The position numbers and the translations under genes are program-made. 36,038 bases of DNA, from assembly GCA_016788485.1 (NCBI GenBank), contig JAEUSV010000061.1:1-36038 (forward strand), read 5' to 3'. The notes beneath the pieces are model-generated. The model saw only the letters and a list, made by a program, of their open reading frames with translations. It did not search any database and had not been told where the DNA came from. The first letter of the stretch is position 1. Every line of letters starts with the position of its first letter. Shown in pieces: positions 1 through 8,211 of the stretch. Origin of the DNA: Flavobacteriales bacterium (GTDB taxonomy: Bacteria > Bacteroidota > Bacteroidia > Flavobacteriales_F > PHOS-HE28).

Positions 1-3000
1 GGCGATCACCACGCCGGTGGGCAGCCAGTCCACCTTGTCGCACTTGCTCAGCAGCAGCACATCGTTGCCCACGGGGCTGCAGAAGGGCAGGGGGGCCTGC
101 ACCGTGCCGGCGAACACGCCATCGCCCGCGTTGTCGATCACCCGGCGACCGTTGTTGTCACGCAGCACCCAGCCACCGGTGGTGCCGCTGCTCATGCCAT
201 TGGCATCGGTCACGATCAGGTTGAAGCAGGCGCCGGTGGGCACCGTCACGGGGATCGTGGTGGTGGTGTTGCTGGCGTAGGGGCCGCCGCTGGCCAGCAC
301 GAAGGGGCTGGAGGCGTCCACGATCTGCCAGGTGCTCTCGCTGCCCGCGTTGTCCGTGGTGAACTCCAGCGTCCAGGTGGTGCTCGGTGCGGGCGTGCCC
401 ACACAGCTGCAATCGTTCTGGGTCAGGTCACCCGTGGTGAAGGGGTTGTTGTCGTTGCAGGGCAGGCCGGGGTTGGGGCCCAGTGGGCACACATCGCACA
501 CATCGCCGATCAGGTCACCGTCGGTGTCCTCCTGGCCGGGGTTGATGTCATTGACGCAGTTGTCGATGCAGTCGCTGATGAGGTCGCCGTCGGTGTCCAC
601 ATCGGGGTTGCCGCAGCCGCAATCACCGGGCGCGATCTTGAAGGGGTCGGTGGGGCAGAGGTCGTTGCAGTCGGCCACCAGGTCGCCGTCGGTATCGGTG
701 TCGGGCACGCCGCAGCCGCACTGGCCGGGGGCCTGCTTGGCGGGGTCGAGCGGGCAGCCGTCGAGGCAGTCGAGGAAGGTGTCACCGTCGGTGTCGACCC
801 CAAGGGTGTTCGAGGCGCCGGGCGTGCTGTTGCAGGCCAGGGCCCAGTCGGTGGTGTTGTTGTCCGTGTCAGCACCGTCGGGGAAGCGGACGATGCTGGC
901 GCTGGTGGCGGCAGCGGTGCCCGGATCGGCCAGGGTGGTGCCACCGCCTTCCTGGTAGGGGGCACCGCTGGTGCCCTCGTAGCTGATGGCGTCGAGCAGG
1001 TTGTTGCTCGCGTCACGCAGGCCGATGGCGTCGGGCGCACCGTTCTGGATCATGTCCGCAGCAGGCGTCTGGATCAGGTTGATGTTGGGCGTGGCAGCGT
1101 TGTTGCCGATCACGTAGTAGGCGCCGGGGGCCAGGCTGAAGCTGGGCAGCACGATGGTCTTGTACACCGCAGCGCCACCGGCGGAGCCGTTCACCAGCTC
1201 CACCTTGTAGCCGTTGAGGTCCACGGCCGTGGCGCCGTTGTTGCGCAGCTCGATCCACTCGGCGTTGTCGGTGCCGGCCTGGTCGTAGTCGACCTCGTTG
1301 ATCACCACTTCAGGGAGGGGCTCGCAGGCCGGGGCGCTGCCGCTCTTCACGAGGGCGCCGCACGGGGCCGAGAAGGTGATGCTGTAAGGGGTGCCCTCGG
1401 TGATGCCGCTCACCACGATGGTGCCGTTCACCACCACGGCGGGGTCGTCGCCACCCACGGTGCCGCTGCCGCTGTTGTTCACCACGGTAACGCCGGGCTC
1501 ACTGCCGGTGTAGGGGATGCTCACGCTGTAGGTGTCGCCCGGACCCGGGGTCACGGTGGTGCACACCACGCTCTCGCTGCCGAGCGCAAGGTCGCAGGTG
1601 TTCACGTTGGTGGCGCCCGGCGTGGCGCCCTGCACCACGTAGGTATCGGTGTTGCGGAGGGTGCCGCCATCGGGCACACGGCTCATGGTCTGCGTGGCCG
1701 AGAGCAGGTTGGCGTTCTCGTTGATCTGGGCCTGGCCACCGTTCAGCAGCACCAACAGACCGGCGTCATCGGCATCGTCGGTGTCGTACACCAGCGCGTC
1801 GATCAGGTCGGTGGTGGTCACCGCCGTGTTGAGGGGGAAGCTGGTGGCGTCGGCGTAGTACAGGGCCACCGCATCGGCACCGTTCTGGAGGATGTTGTCG
1901 GTGAACACGAGGTCCACGCCGGGCACCGCGGTGTTGCCGACCACGAAGAAGCCGTTGGCATCGAGCGTGAAGCCGTCGAGGTCGAAGGAGGCGTAGGAGA
2001 GGTCGTTGCTTCCGTTGTAGAACACCAGGGTGGTGCCGGTGAGCGAGGCGTTCGGGGTGCCGTAGAGCTCGATGAACTCCTGGTTGTCGGTGCCCGTCTG
2101 GTCGGCATCCACCTCGTTGATGAAGATGGTGGGCACGTCGTCGTTCACGATCGTGAGGGTGCCGGTGGAAAGGCCGAGCACCGCCGGGCCGGAGGTGATG
2201 CCGAGGGTGTAGTTCACCGTTTCATTGGGCTCCACATCGGTGTCGCCGAAAACGGGGATGGTCACGCTCTGGGCGAAGGGATAGGTATCGGTGGGGGTGA
2301 AGGTGAGGCTGGCCGGGGTGAAGGTGCCGTAGTCGGTTACGCTGGTCGCCGTGCCGGTGAGCGCATCGGTCAGGGCCACCACCACGTTGCTGGCGGGCGG
2401 TGCGTTCATGGTCACGCTCACCACGGCGTTAGTGGTGCCGGAGTTCCCCTCCGCGAGGGTCACGCTGTTCACGCTCACCACAGGGGGCGAATCGTTGTCG
2501 GTGACGGTGAGGGTGTAGGTGGAAGGGCTGAAGATCTGCGCGGGGGCCGTGCCGCCGGCGACGTTCTGCAGCTGGAACACCAGGGTGGCGTCGCCGTCGT
2601 TCACGCCATTGTCCGTCACCGTGATGGTCACGTTCTGGGCGGCGCCGCTGTTGGCCGGGAAGGTGACGGTCTGCGTGGTGTAGTTGTTGATGCGGGCGGC
2701 ATTACCGCTGGTGAGCACCAGGTCCACCGTAGTGGCGTTGACGGGGTCGGGGTTGGTGATGTTGACGGTGATCGGCGTGGTGCCCACGTTCTCGGCCACG
2801 GTGAGGGCCGTGCTGGCGAGGCTCACCGAGGTGCTGGTGCTCACCACGGAGCCGTTCACCACCAGGTTGCCCGCGAGGCCGCCGGTACCAGCGGAAGCCT
2901 CCGAATTGAACCCGTACACCCGGAACGTGAGGGTGGAAGTGAGGCCCGTGAACCCGGGACCGCTCACGGCCATGCTTGCACCGGTGTGGTTGGAGGACAG

Positions 3001-3492
3001 ATCCACATCAATGGTGTAAACGCCTCCGGAGAACGTGAGGCCTGTGGCCCCCGTACCTCCGGCCAGGTTCGTGGCGAAGCCGTCCGCACTGGAACGGATC
3101 GCGAACTGGCGAGGTCCGGTGGCGCTACGTCCTGCTCCGAAGGAGATCGAGGTCACGTCCATCGCATAGCCCGCGTTCGGGGTGAGCGAGAACTGGATGT
3201 ATTTGCCCGCATCGATCACGCCGGTGAACGTGTTGGACCCGTTGGTCGCACCAAGCGGCCAGTTGGAGGCGCGGAAGTTGCCGGTGCTGCTACCCGCTGT
3301 AACGCCCACGCGGGTCATGTTGCCCACGGTGAGCCCCGTTACGTTGGCCGTTCCGACCAGCGGGTCGGCCGCGTTGGCACCTGCACTGATGTTATAGGTG
3401 GCGATCTGCGCGCTCGATACGGCTGCCAAGGCCATGGCCACCGCAGCCAGGAGGGTGCGCGGTCGGCCGGATAGGGTCGTACTTCCGATCAT
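1..3492 (-). CDS. secreted Calx-beta / lamin-tail / thrombospondin type 3 repeat protein (C-terminus outside window)
   Basis: The frame is open from an ATG at 3492 to base 1, giving 1164 codons with no stop, so the gene is 3'-partial. A signal peptide ends near residue 30 (LAAVSSAQ). A beta-rich N-terminal region follows. Residues ~200-450 hold two Calx-beta-like domains (VTDNGVNDGDATLVFQ, VTDNDSPP). Residues ~454-620 and ~727-890 are two lamin-tail domains, each opening with INEVD (INEVDADQTGTDN, INEVDYDQAGTDN). Residues ~890-1005 are calcium-binding thrombospondin type 3 repeats (DTDGDTFLDC, DTDGDLVADC, DTDGDLISDC). This architecture is typical of large exported Bacteroidota proteins that are usually T9SS cargo, but the C-terminus cannot be seen. 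The role is unknown; calcium-stabilised adhesin or surface protein is an inference. Only out-of-frame fragments exist on the opposite strand. Confidence 0.9.
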   Translation of the reverse strand, partial: MIGSTTLSGRPRTLLAAVAMALAAVSSAQIATYNISAGANAADPLVGTANVTGLTVGNMTRVGVTAGSSTGNFRASNWPLGATNGSNTFTGVIDAGKYIQFSLTPNAGYAMDVTSISFGAGRSATGPRQFAIRSSADGFATNLAGGTGATGLTFSGGVYTIDVDLSSNHTGASMAVSGPGFTGLTSTLTFRVYGFNSEASAGTGGLAGNLVVNGSVVSTSTSVSLASTALTVAENVGTTPITVNITNPDPVNATTVDLVLTSGNAARINNYTTQTVTFPANSGAAQNVTITVTDNGVNDGDATLVFQLQNVAGGTAPAQIFSPSTYTLTVTDNDSPPVVSVNSVTLAEGNSGTTNAVVSVTMNAPPASNVVVALTDALTGTATSVTDYGTFTPASLTFTPTDTYPFAQSVTIPVFGDTDVEPNETVNYTLGITSGPAVLGLSTGTLTIVNDDVPTIFINEVDADQTGTDNQEFIELYGTPNASLTGTTLVFYNGSNDLSYASFDLDGFTLDANGFFVVGNTAVPGVDLVFTDNILQNGADAVALYYADATSFPLNTAVTTTDLIDALVYDTDDADDAGLLVLLNGGQAQINENANLLSATQTMSRVPDGGTLRNTDTYVVQGATPGATNVNTCDLALGSESVVCTTVTPGPGDTYSVSIPYTGSEPGVTVVNNSGSGTVGGDDPAVVVNGTIVVSGITEGTPYSITFSAPCGALVKSGSAPACEPLPEVVINEVDYDQAGTDNAEWIELRNNGATAVDLNGYKVELVNGSAGGAAVYKTIVLPSFSLAPGAYYVIGNNAATPNINLIQTPAADMIQNGAPDAIGLRDASNNLLDAISYEGTSGAPYQEGGGTTLADPGTAAATSASIVRFPDGADTDNNTTDWALACNSTPGASNTLGVDTDGDTFLDCLDGCPLDPAKQAPGQCGCGVPDTDTDGDLVADCNDLCPTDPFKIAPGDCGCGNPDVDTDGDLISDCIDNCVNDINPGQEDTDGDLIGDVCDVCPLGPNPGLPCNDNNPFTTGDLTQNDCSCVGTPAPSTTWTLEFTTDNAGSESTWQIVDASSPFVLASGGPYASNTTTTIPVTVPTGACFNLIVTDANGMSSGTTGGWVLRDNNGRRVIDNAGDGVFAGTVQAPLPFCSPVGNDVLLLSKCDKVDWLPTGVVIA

Positions 3493-3772
3493 GTTCGTTG
3501 GGGTTACGCTGCAAAGCTGGCGGAAGCGCGCCGTTCCCTTGTTACCGCCGGATGAAGCATCCGTGATGTTCATGAGCCAGGCCAGGCCCCCCTGCTTCCG
3601 GAGGCCATGCCGCGCTAGGTCCCGTGCCGCTGGAGGCCGCGCCGATCGCGGACTTGGGAGCGCCCCATGGACCAGCCGCCTCCTGGCCGGATACCCCGAT
3701 CGTGGATGGATCGTGGAGAAATTGTGGAAAAGACAAGCGGTTTTCCACCGCTTCCGGGAAGTGCGCGCCCGG

Positions 3773-3780
3773 TAGTTTCG
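3773..3780 (+). promoter_or_regulatory. -7 box (TAGTTTCG) upstream of the candidate ncRNA
   Basis: TAGTTTCG matches the Bacteroidota -7 element TAnnTTTG at 7 of 8 positions. The first hairpin of the candidate RNA begins three bases downstream, so a start near 3785 is expected. No clear -33 TTG is visible, as for most boxes in this window. Confidence 0.4.
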
Positions 3781-3784
3781 CTGC

Positions 3785-4044
3785 GCAGGCCGGTCCATCG
3801 GCCGCTTGCGCCAACGGGTCCTTCCACCCATGTCCGCCGCAAGGCGGGCGCGGGGCTTGGTAAGAAGCAGGAGGGATACCCGCTCCGGGTGCCAGATCCC
3901 GGGGAGGCGGTAGCGGAAGCTGGTCGGCGGGGGGCTTCGGCCCAACGTCGGCACCGGTGCGGCAGGCATGTCATGGAGGACCGGCGCAAGCCGGGATCTC
4001 GATGGGAACGGGGAGCATCCAACGTTGCTCCCCGTTTCGTTTTT
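3785..4044 (+). ncRNA. candidate structured non-coding RNA of unknown family
   Basis: This stretch lies in a 620-bp gap without a convincing protein gene, starts just after a -7 box and ends at an intrinsic terminator. It contains consecutive GC-rich hairpins: GCGCA+GGCCG (3783-3792) pairs with CGGCC+TGCGC (3799-3811); CCGCC-GCAA-GGCGG at 3834-3847; CTCCGGG (3883-3889) with CCCGGGG (3898-3904), extendable by an ACC-GC/GCGGT helix; GGGC-TTCG-GCCC at 3932-3943; and CCGGC-GCAA-GCCGG at 3981-3994. The GNRA and UUCG tetraloops are hallmarks of folded RNA. I do not find the conserved sequences of RNase P RNA, tmRNA, SRP RNA or a known riboswitch. It could be a trans-acting RNA, or a long attenuated leader of the T9SS gene at 4113. 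Confidence 0.5.
4007..4044 (+). terminator. intrinsic terminator of the candidate ncRNA
   Basis: An 11-bp perfect stem (AACGGGGAGCA 4007-4017, TGCTCCCCGTT 4026-4036) is followed by the T-rich tail TTTCGTTTTT. The tail exists only on the plus strand, while the protein gene to the left is on the minus strand. It therefore ends a plus-strand transcript that starts in the gap. It lies 68 bp before the next start codon. Confidence 0.75.
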
Positions 4045-4112
4045 CCACCCTGCCGCCCCCCCTTGCCACCACCGGGCGCTCCGCTACCTTACGGGTCCAA
4101 CACCACCGGACC

Positions 4113-6089
4113 ATGCGCCATTCGCTGCTGACCCTCGCGTTGATGCCGTTCGCGCTCAGCGCGCAGGTCACCCTGTTCCAGACCGGCTTCGACACGGCCC
4201 CGTTCGCCTTCGACCTCAACACCACTGACGCGGGATCATCCGCCTCGGGCTCCAACACGTGGCTCATCAACAACGTGTACAGCGGCGGCACGGGCGATGT
4301 GCTCTGCAGCGGCATCCCGCTCAATTACACCATCCCGTCGGTCGCCGGTCAGCCCGTGGGCATCAACGCCCCCAACGGCAACTACCTCCACACCGCCAGC
4401 AGCGAGGCCGTCACTGACGGGATCCTGTGCTGCTCCTTCGCGGCGGCCGATGGCTTCTGCACCAACCCCGGCAACCACTTCGCGCGCATGAACAGCGACG
4501 TGAGCACCGTGGGCCTCACCAACGTCACGCTCGGCTTCTGGTGGCTCTGCAACGGTGGCGCGCAGAACTACGGAGAGGTGTACTACAGCACCAACGGCGG
4601 CAGCAGCTGGAACCTGATCACCACGCCGGTGACGCAGTACAACGGGGGATCGAACTGGTCCCAGCAGAGCATCGCGCTGCCCGCCTTCGATGGCCAGGCC
4701 ACCCTGCGCTTCGGCTTCCGTTTCGTGAACGGCACTTCGCTCTTCGGCGGTTCGGACCCCGGCTTCGGGGTGGACGACGTGGTGATCACCGGCCAGCAGG
4801 GCGTTGGCAACAGCATCAGCTGCCAGCCGACGGCATCGCAGTTCTGCGAAGGCGGCCTCGTCCAGGTGCAGTACAGCATCCAGGGCGTGTTCACGGCAGG
4901 CAATGTGTTCACGCTGCAATTGAGCGATGCGCTCGGAAGCTTCGCCGCGCCGGTCGACATTGGCTCGGTCACCACCACCAGTGCGGGCTTCATCACCGGG
5001 TCCATTCCGCCGGGCACGCCGCCGGGCACGGGTTACCGTGTGCGCGTGGTGGGGTCCGCGCCGTCCACCATCGGAACGGCATCGGGCTTTCCGCTCACCA
5101 TCACCGCTGCGGCGAACGCGGGAAGCAACAGCGTGGCCACGGTGTGCAGCAACAGCGCACCGTTCAGCCTCATCACCTTGCTCGGCGGCTCGCCGGACCC
5201 CGGTGGCACCTGGACGGACCCCAATGGCGGACCCTTCAGCGGCACCTTCACCCCGGGCACATCGGCCCCGGGCTGCTATGTGTACACCGTGGGCACCGGT
5301 ACCAACTGCGCCCCGGCGAGCGCGGTGCTCTGCGTGCAGGTGGTGAACGCGCCCGACGCCGGCACCAGCTTCAGTGGCACGGTGTGCGACGACGGCAGCG
5401 TGATCCCCATGCTGCCCCTGCTCGGCGGCAATCCACAACCCGGCGGCGCGTGGACCGCGCCCGGCGGCGCACCGCACGGGCCGGACTTCGTGGTGGGGGT
5501 GGATCCTGCAGGGTGCTACACCTACACGGTGATGGGCATCCCGCCTTGCCCGAGCGCCACGGCCCAGGTGTGCATCACCGCGGTGCTGCCAGAGGCCGAT
5601 GCGGGCGCGGACAGCACCGTGATCATCTGCGCCAACAGCGGACCGGTCGACCTCTTCTATGAGCTCGGTGGCACCCCTGACACCGGTGGCACCTGGCTCA
5701 CCTTCGGTGGTGCGCCCTTCAGCGGCATCTTCGATCCGCAGGTGAACACGCCCGGGCCGTACATCTACCAGGTGGACGGAACGTCGCCCTGCCCGGACGA
5801 CCAGGCCATCGTCACCGTGGTGGTCGATCCCTGCTCGGGCATCGACGAAGCGGTCGCGGAGGATGCGCTGCGCATCCTTTCGCACGATGGCAACGGCACG
5901 TACCGGATCGCGGCTCCCTGGACCGTGGAGAATGCGCGTGTGCTCGACATGCTCGGTCGCGTTGCGGGCCTGGTGGTGCGCAACGGCAGCACCCTTGCGG
6001 TGGACCTTTCGCAGGCACCGGCGGGCAGCTATGTGGTGCATGTGGTCGGCGAGGGCAGGGGTGCCATGCTGCGGCTCGTGCGTCCCTGA
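4113..6089 (+). CDS. T9SS-sorted secreted protein with MAM/jelly-roll-like domain and three repeats
   Basis: The 658-aa protein starts at ATG 4113, which gives a clean signal peptide (MRHSLLTLALMPFALSAQ); the frame stays open upstream to 3957 without a signal-like sequence. Residues ~25-235 resemble a lectin-like jelly-roll domain (FGFRFVNGTSLFGGSDPGF, GVDDVVITG). Three repeats of about 80 aa follow near residues 335, 414 and 495, each with a Cys-containing start (VCSNSAPF, VCDDGSV, ICANSGPV), an LGG-P-GG-W core and a YxYxV strand. The last ~72 residues (RILSHDGNGTYRI to MLRLVRP) form a type A T9SS sorting domain. It is probably released or anchored at the cell surface; adhesion or glycan binding is a guess. 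A TACCTTAC box lies near 4085-4092. Confidence 0.9.
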   Translation: MRHSLLTLALMPFALSAQVTLFQTGFDTAPFAFDLNTTDAGSSASGSNTWLINNVYSGGTGDVLCSGIPLNYTIPSVAGQPVGINAPNGNYLHTASSEAVTDGILCCSFAAADGFCTNPGNHFARMNSDVSTVGLTNVTLGFWWLCNGGAQNYGEVYYSTNGGSSWNLITTPVTQYNGGSNWSQQSIALPAFDGQATLRFGFRFVNGTSLFGGSDPGFGVDDVVITGQQGVGNSISCQPTASQFCEGGLVQVQYSIQGVFTAGNVFTLQLSDALGSFAAPVDIGSVTTTSAGFITGSIPPGTPPGTGYRVRVVGSAPSTIGTASGFPLTITAAANAGSNSVATVCSNSAPFSLITLLGGSPDPGGTWTDPNGGPFSGTFTPGTSAPGCYVYTVGTGTNCAPASAVLCVQVVNAPDAGTSFSGTVCDDGSVIPMLPLLGGNPQPGGAWTAPGGAPHGPDFVVGVDPAGCYTYTVMGIPPCPSATAQVCITAVLPEADAGADSTVIICANSGPVDLFYELGGTPDTGGTWLTFGGAPFSGIFDPQVNTPGPYIYQVDGTSPCPDDQAIVTVVVDPCSGIDEAVAEDALRILSHDGNGTYRIAAPWTVENARVLDMLGRVAGLVVRNGSTLAVDLSQAPAGSYVVHVVGEGRGAMLRLVRP

Positions 6090-6197
6090 TCCGGTCGCGC
6101 TGGAACGCTCGTCCGACAAGGCTTTCAGGCATTGCCGCACGATCGATCGTGGATAAGTGCGATCCCCTGCGGTCCGTTCACCCCCCGGGTGCTCCGA

Positions 6198-6205
6198 TAG
6201 CTTTG
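6198..6205 (+). promoter_or_regulatory. -7 box TAGCTTTG for the PhoH gene
   Basis: TAGCTTTG is a perfect match to TAnnTTTG and lies 22 bp before the start codon at 6228, giving a predicted leader of about 16 nt. No -33 TTG is apparent. Confidence 0.55.
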
Positions 6206-6227
6206 GGCAAGCACGTTCCTTGATCGG

Positions 6228-7562
6228 ATGAAGAAGAAAGACCGGAAGATCTTCGTACTCGATACCTCAGTGATCCTGTACGACCACTCGGCCATTGAAT
6301 GCTTCGAAGAGCACGACGTGGCGATCCCCATACAAGTCCTCGAAGAGCTCGATACGTTCAAGAAAGGGAATGACACCATCAACTTCGAAGCCCGCGAGTT
6401 CATCCGCCACCTGGATGCCATCGCGGCGCGCGACGTGATCACGGACTGGACCCCGCTGAACGGGCCCACCAAGGGCAAGTTCAAGGTGGTGGCCAAGCAT
6501 GACCTGAACGGGGTCGATGCCACCAAGGTCTTTCAGGACGGCAAGAACGACCACCAGATCCTCAATGCCGCGCTCACACTGCAGCGGCAGAACAAGGACC
6601 GCAAGGTGGTGCTCGTCACCAAGGACGTGGCCCTGCGCCTGAAGGCCAAGAGCCTCAACATCCTCGCCGAGGATTACCTCACCGGCAAGGTGAAGGACGT
6701 GCAGGACAAGCTGTACACGGGCCGCACGGTGCAGGACGAGTTCAGCGAGGAGCTGATCGACGAGCTGTTCGAGAAGGGCAACATGCCCGTGGAGGACCTG
6801 GGCATCAAGCGGCCCAAGGGCAACCACTTCTACATCCTCAAGCACAAGAAGAAGAGCATCCTCGCCAAGTACGACCCGCGCACCGACCAGGTGGACCGCG
6901 TGGAGAAGCACAGCGTGTTCGGCATCGGCCCCAAGAACGCCGAGCAGGCCCTGGCCATGAGCGCGCTGCTCGACCCGGAGATCAAGCTGGTGACCCTGCA
7001 GGGCGCGGCCGGCACGGGCAAGACGCTGCTGGCCCTGGCCTGCGCCCTCGAGCAGCGCCGCCTGTACCGGCAGATCTACGTCACGCGTCCGGTGGTCCCC
7101 CTCAGCAACAAGGACATCGGCTACCTGCCCGGCGACATCCAGAGCAAGCTCGACCCCTACATGCAACCGCTGTGGGACAACCTGAAGCTGATCAAGGGCC
7201 AGTTCGAGAAGCACGACAACACCCCCAAGCGCATCGACGAGATGCTCGAGAACGAGAAGATCGCGATCGCGCCGCTGGCCTACATCCGAGGCCGCAGCCT
7301 CAGCAACATCTTCTTCATCGTGGACGAGGCGCAGAACCTCACGCCGCTCGAGATCAAGACGGTGATCAGCCGCGCTGGCGAAGGCACCAAGATCGTCTTC
7401 ACGGGCGACATCCACCAGATCGACACGCCGTACCTGGACACCGAGTCCAACGGCCTCAGCTACCTCATCGACAAGGCCAAGGGCGACCCCATCTTCGCGC
7501 ACATCACGCTGGAGAAGGGCGAGCGCAGTGCCCTGGCCAACCTGGCGAACGATCTTCTTTAG
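6228..7562 (+). CDS. PIN domain-PhoH family ATPase
   Basis: This 444-aa cytoplasmic protein has the full PIN-PhoH (YlaK-type) architecture. Residues ~8-145 form a PIN ribonuclease fold opening with FVLDTSVILYD and containing further acidic residues. Residues ~245-444 form the PhoH ATPase, with Walker A GAAGTGKT at 259-266 and Walker B FFIVDEAQ at 362-369. These fusions are thought to be ATP-dependent RNA helicase/nucleases acting in RNA turnover or toxin-antitoxin-like control; the substrate here is unknown. The start is supported by the -7 box just upstream, and an intrinsic terminator follows the stop, so the gene is probably transcribed alone. Confidence 0.95.
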   Translation: MKKKDRKIFVLDTSVILYDHSAIECFEEHDVAIPIQVLEELDTFKKGNDTINFEAREFIRHLDAIAARDVITDWTPLNGPTKGKFKVVAKHDLNGVDATKVFQDGKNDHQILNAALTLQRQNKDRKVVLVTKDVALRLKAKSLNILAEDYLTGKVKDVQDKLYTGRTVQDEFSEELIDELFEKGNMPVEDLGIKRPKGNHFYILKHKKKSILAKYDPRTDQVDRVEKHSVFGIGPKNAEQALAMSALLDPEIKLVTLQGAAGTGKTLLALACALEQRRLYRQIYVTRPVVPLSNKDIGYLPGDIQSKLDPYMQPLWDNLKLIKGQFEKHDNTPKRIDEMLENEKIAIAPLAYIRGRSLSNIFFIVDEAQNLTPLEIKTVISRAGEGTKIVFTGDIHQIDTPYLDTESNGLSYLIDKAKGDPIFAHITLEKGERSALANLANDLL

Positions 7563-7579
7563 GCCCCGCGAACGTTGGT

Positions 7580-7615
7580 GGAACGCGGTCCCCAGGGGCC
7601 GCGTTCCGCTTTTTC
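7580..7615 (+). terminator. intrinsic terminator after PhoH gene
   Basis: A stem of GGAACGCGG (7580-7588) with CCGCGTTCC (7599-7607), extended by CCC/GGG across the loop, is followed by GCTTTTTC. It lies 18 bp after the stop. Confidence 0.8.
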
Positions 7616-7637
7616 ACCCGTTGGCGGCATGCCGCAA

Positions 7638-7664
7638 CGAAAAGCCCCGGCAGGGCCGGGGCTT
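7638..7664 (-). terminator. terminator of the SiaC-like gene
   Basis: The perfect 10-bp stem AAGCCCCGGC / GCCGGGGCTT (7642-7664) has a 3-nt loop and, read on the minus strand, continues into TTTTC. It lies 21 bp beyond the stop of the minus-strand gene ending at 7685. Confidence 0.7.
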
Positions 7665-7684
7665 GCTCAGGTGGATGGTGCCGG

Positions 7685-8077
7685 TCAGAACAGCTCCTTC
7701 ACCTCCACGAAATCGAAATCGATGCCGAAGAAGCTCTGGTAATCCTTGCCGGTCTCGGCCATCTCCTCGTCGCCGGTCTCGTAGTGCCACTTCACACAGA
7801 CCTTCTGGCCGCGCTCGGTGACCGTGTTGAGCTTGTCGAAGATGTTGAAGAAATGCTTGCTGGAGCTGGTATCGAGGTAGTCCAGCTTCATGTGCACCGT
7901 GGTCTCTGGCTGCGGGCGGCGCACATACTCGTCGAGCCAGCGGTACACGCGTCCGTAGAACTCCTCGCTGTTGGCGGGCAGGCTGCGTCCGGTGAACTCG
8001 ATCACCCCGTGCTCCAGATCGATGTCGATCTCGGGCGAGGTCTCGGTGCGGTCGATGTGGAGGTGCTTGGTGGCCAT
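7685..8077 (-). CDS. DUF1987 / SiaC family regulatory phosphoprotein
   Basis: The 130-aa protein starts at the ATG at 8077, behind a -7 box; this gives the normal SiaC length. It has the family's signature order: TETSPEIDIDLEHG, then GRSLPANSEEFY, a WLDEYV segment and the LDYLDTSSSKHFFNIFDKL block. The Thr/Ser in that last block corresponds to the site reversibly phosphorylated by SiaB-type kinases and SiaA-type phosphatases in Pseudomonas. SiaC proteins switch partners, such as a diguanylate cyclase, to control biofilm formation. No siaA, siaB or siaD homologue lies next to it, so the partners must be elsewhere. Confidence 0.9.
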   Translation of the reverse strand: MATKHLHIDRTETSPEIDIDLEHGVIEFTGRSLPANSEEFYGRVYRWLDEYVRRPQPETTVHMKLDYLDTSSSKHFFNIFDKLNTVTERGQKVCVKWHYETGDEEMAETGKDYQSFFGIDFDFVEVKELF

Positions 8078-8094
8078 GGCGCGGGAACTTGGGC

Positions 8095-8102
8095 CGAAGC
8101 TA
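8095..8102 (-). promoter_or_regulatory. -7 box TAGCTTCG for the SiaC-like gene
   Basis: Read on the minus strand, TAGCTTCG matches TAnnTTTG at 7 of 8 positions and lies 17 nt before the start codon. Confidence 0.45.
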
Positions 8103-8167
8103 CCCGCGTGCACAAGGGGGCCGAGCGGCGTGGTGGGGCGCCTGTCCACACCGGCCGGTTGAAAGCG

Positions 8168-8194
8168 GCACGGGCCGGCATGGCCGGCCCGTGC
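8168..8194 (-). terminator. hairpin terminator of the 8212-9635 cluster
   Basis: This is a perfect 12-bp inverted repeat (GCACGGGCCGGC / GCCGGCCCGTGC) with a 3-nt loop. On the minus strand it is followed by the weakly U-rich CGCTTTCAA. It starts 17 bp past the stop at 8212. Confidence 0.55.
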
Positions 8195-8211
8195 GATGGA
8201 CGTATCCGAGC

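Noticed and set aside
3785..4044. RNase P RNA, tmRNA, SRP RNA or a cobalamin riboswitch as identity of the structured RNA
   Set aside because: None of the conserved core sequences (for example GAGGAAAGTC, a tag-peptide frame, GGAAGGAAGC, or a B12 box) is present.
3624..4131. Short overlapping ORFs in the 3.5-4.1 kb gap
   Set aside because: They conflict with one another and with the hairpins and terminator; composition is Arg/Pro-rich noise.
4236..6140. A 634-codon minus-strand frame opposite the T9SS gene
   Set aside because: His/Arg/Ala-rich shadow of the plus-strand gene, which has a signal peptide and sorting domain.
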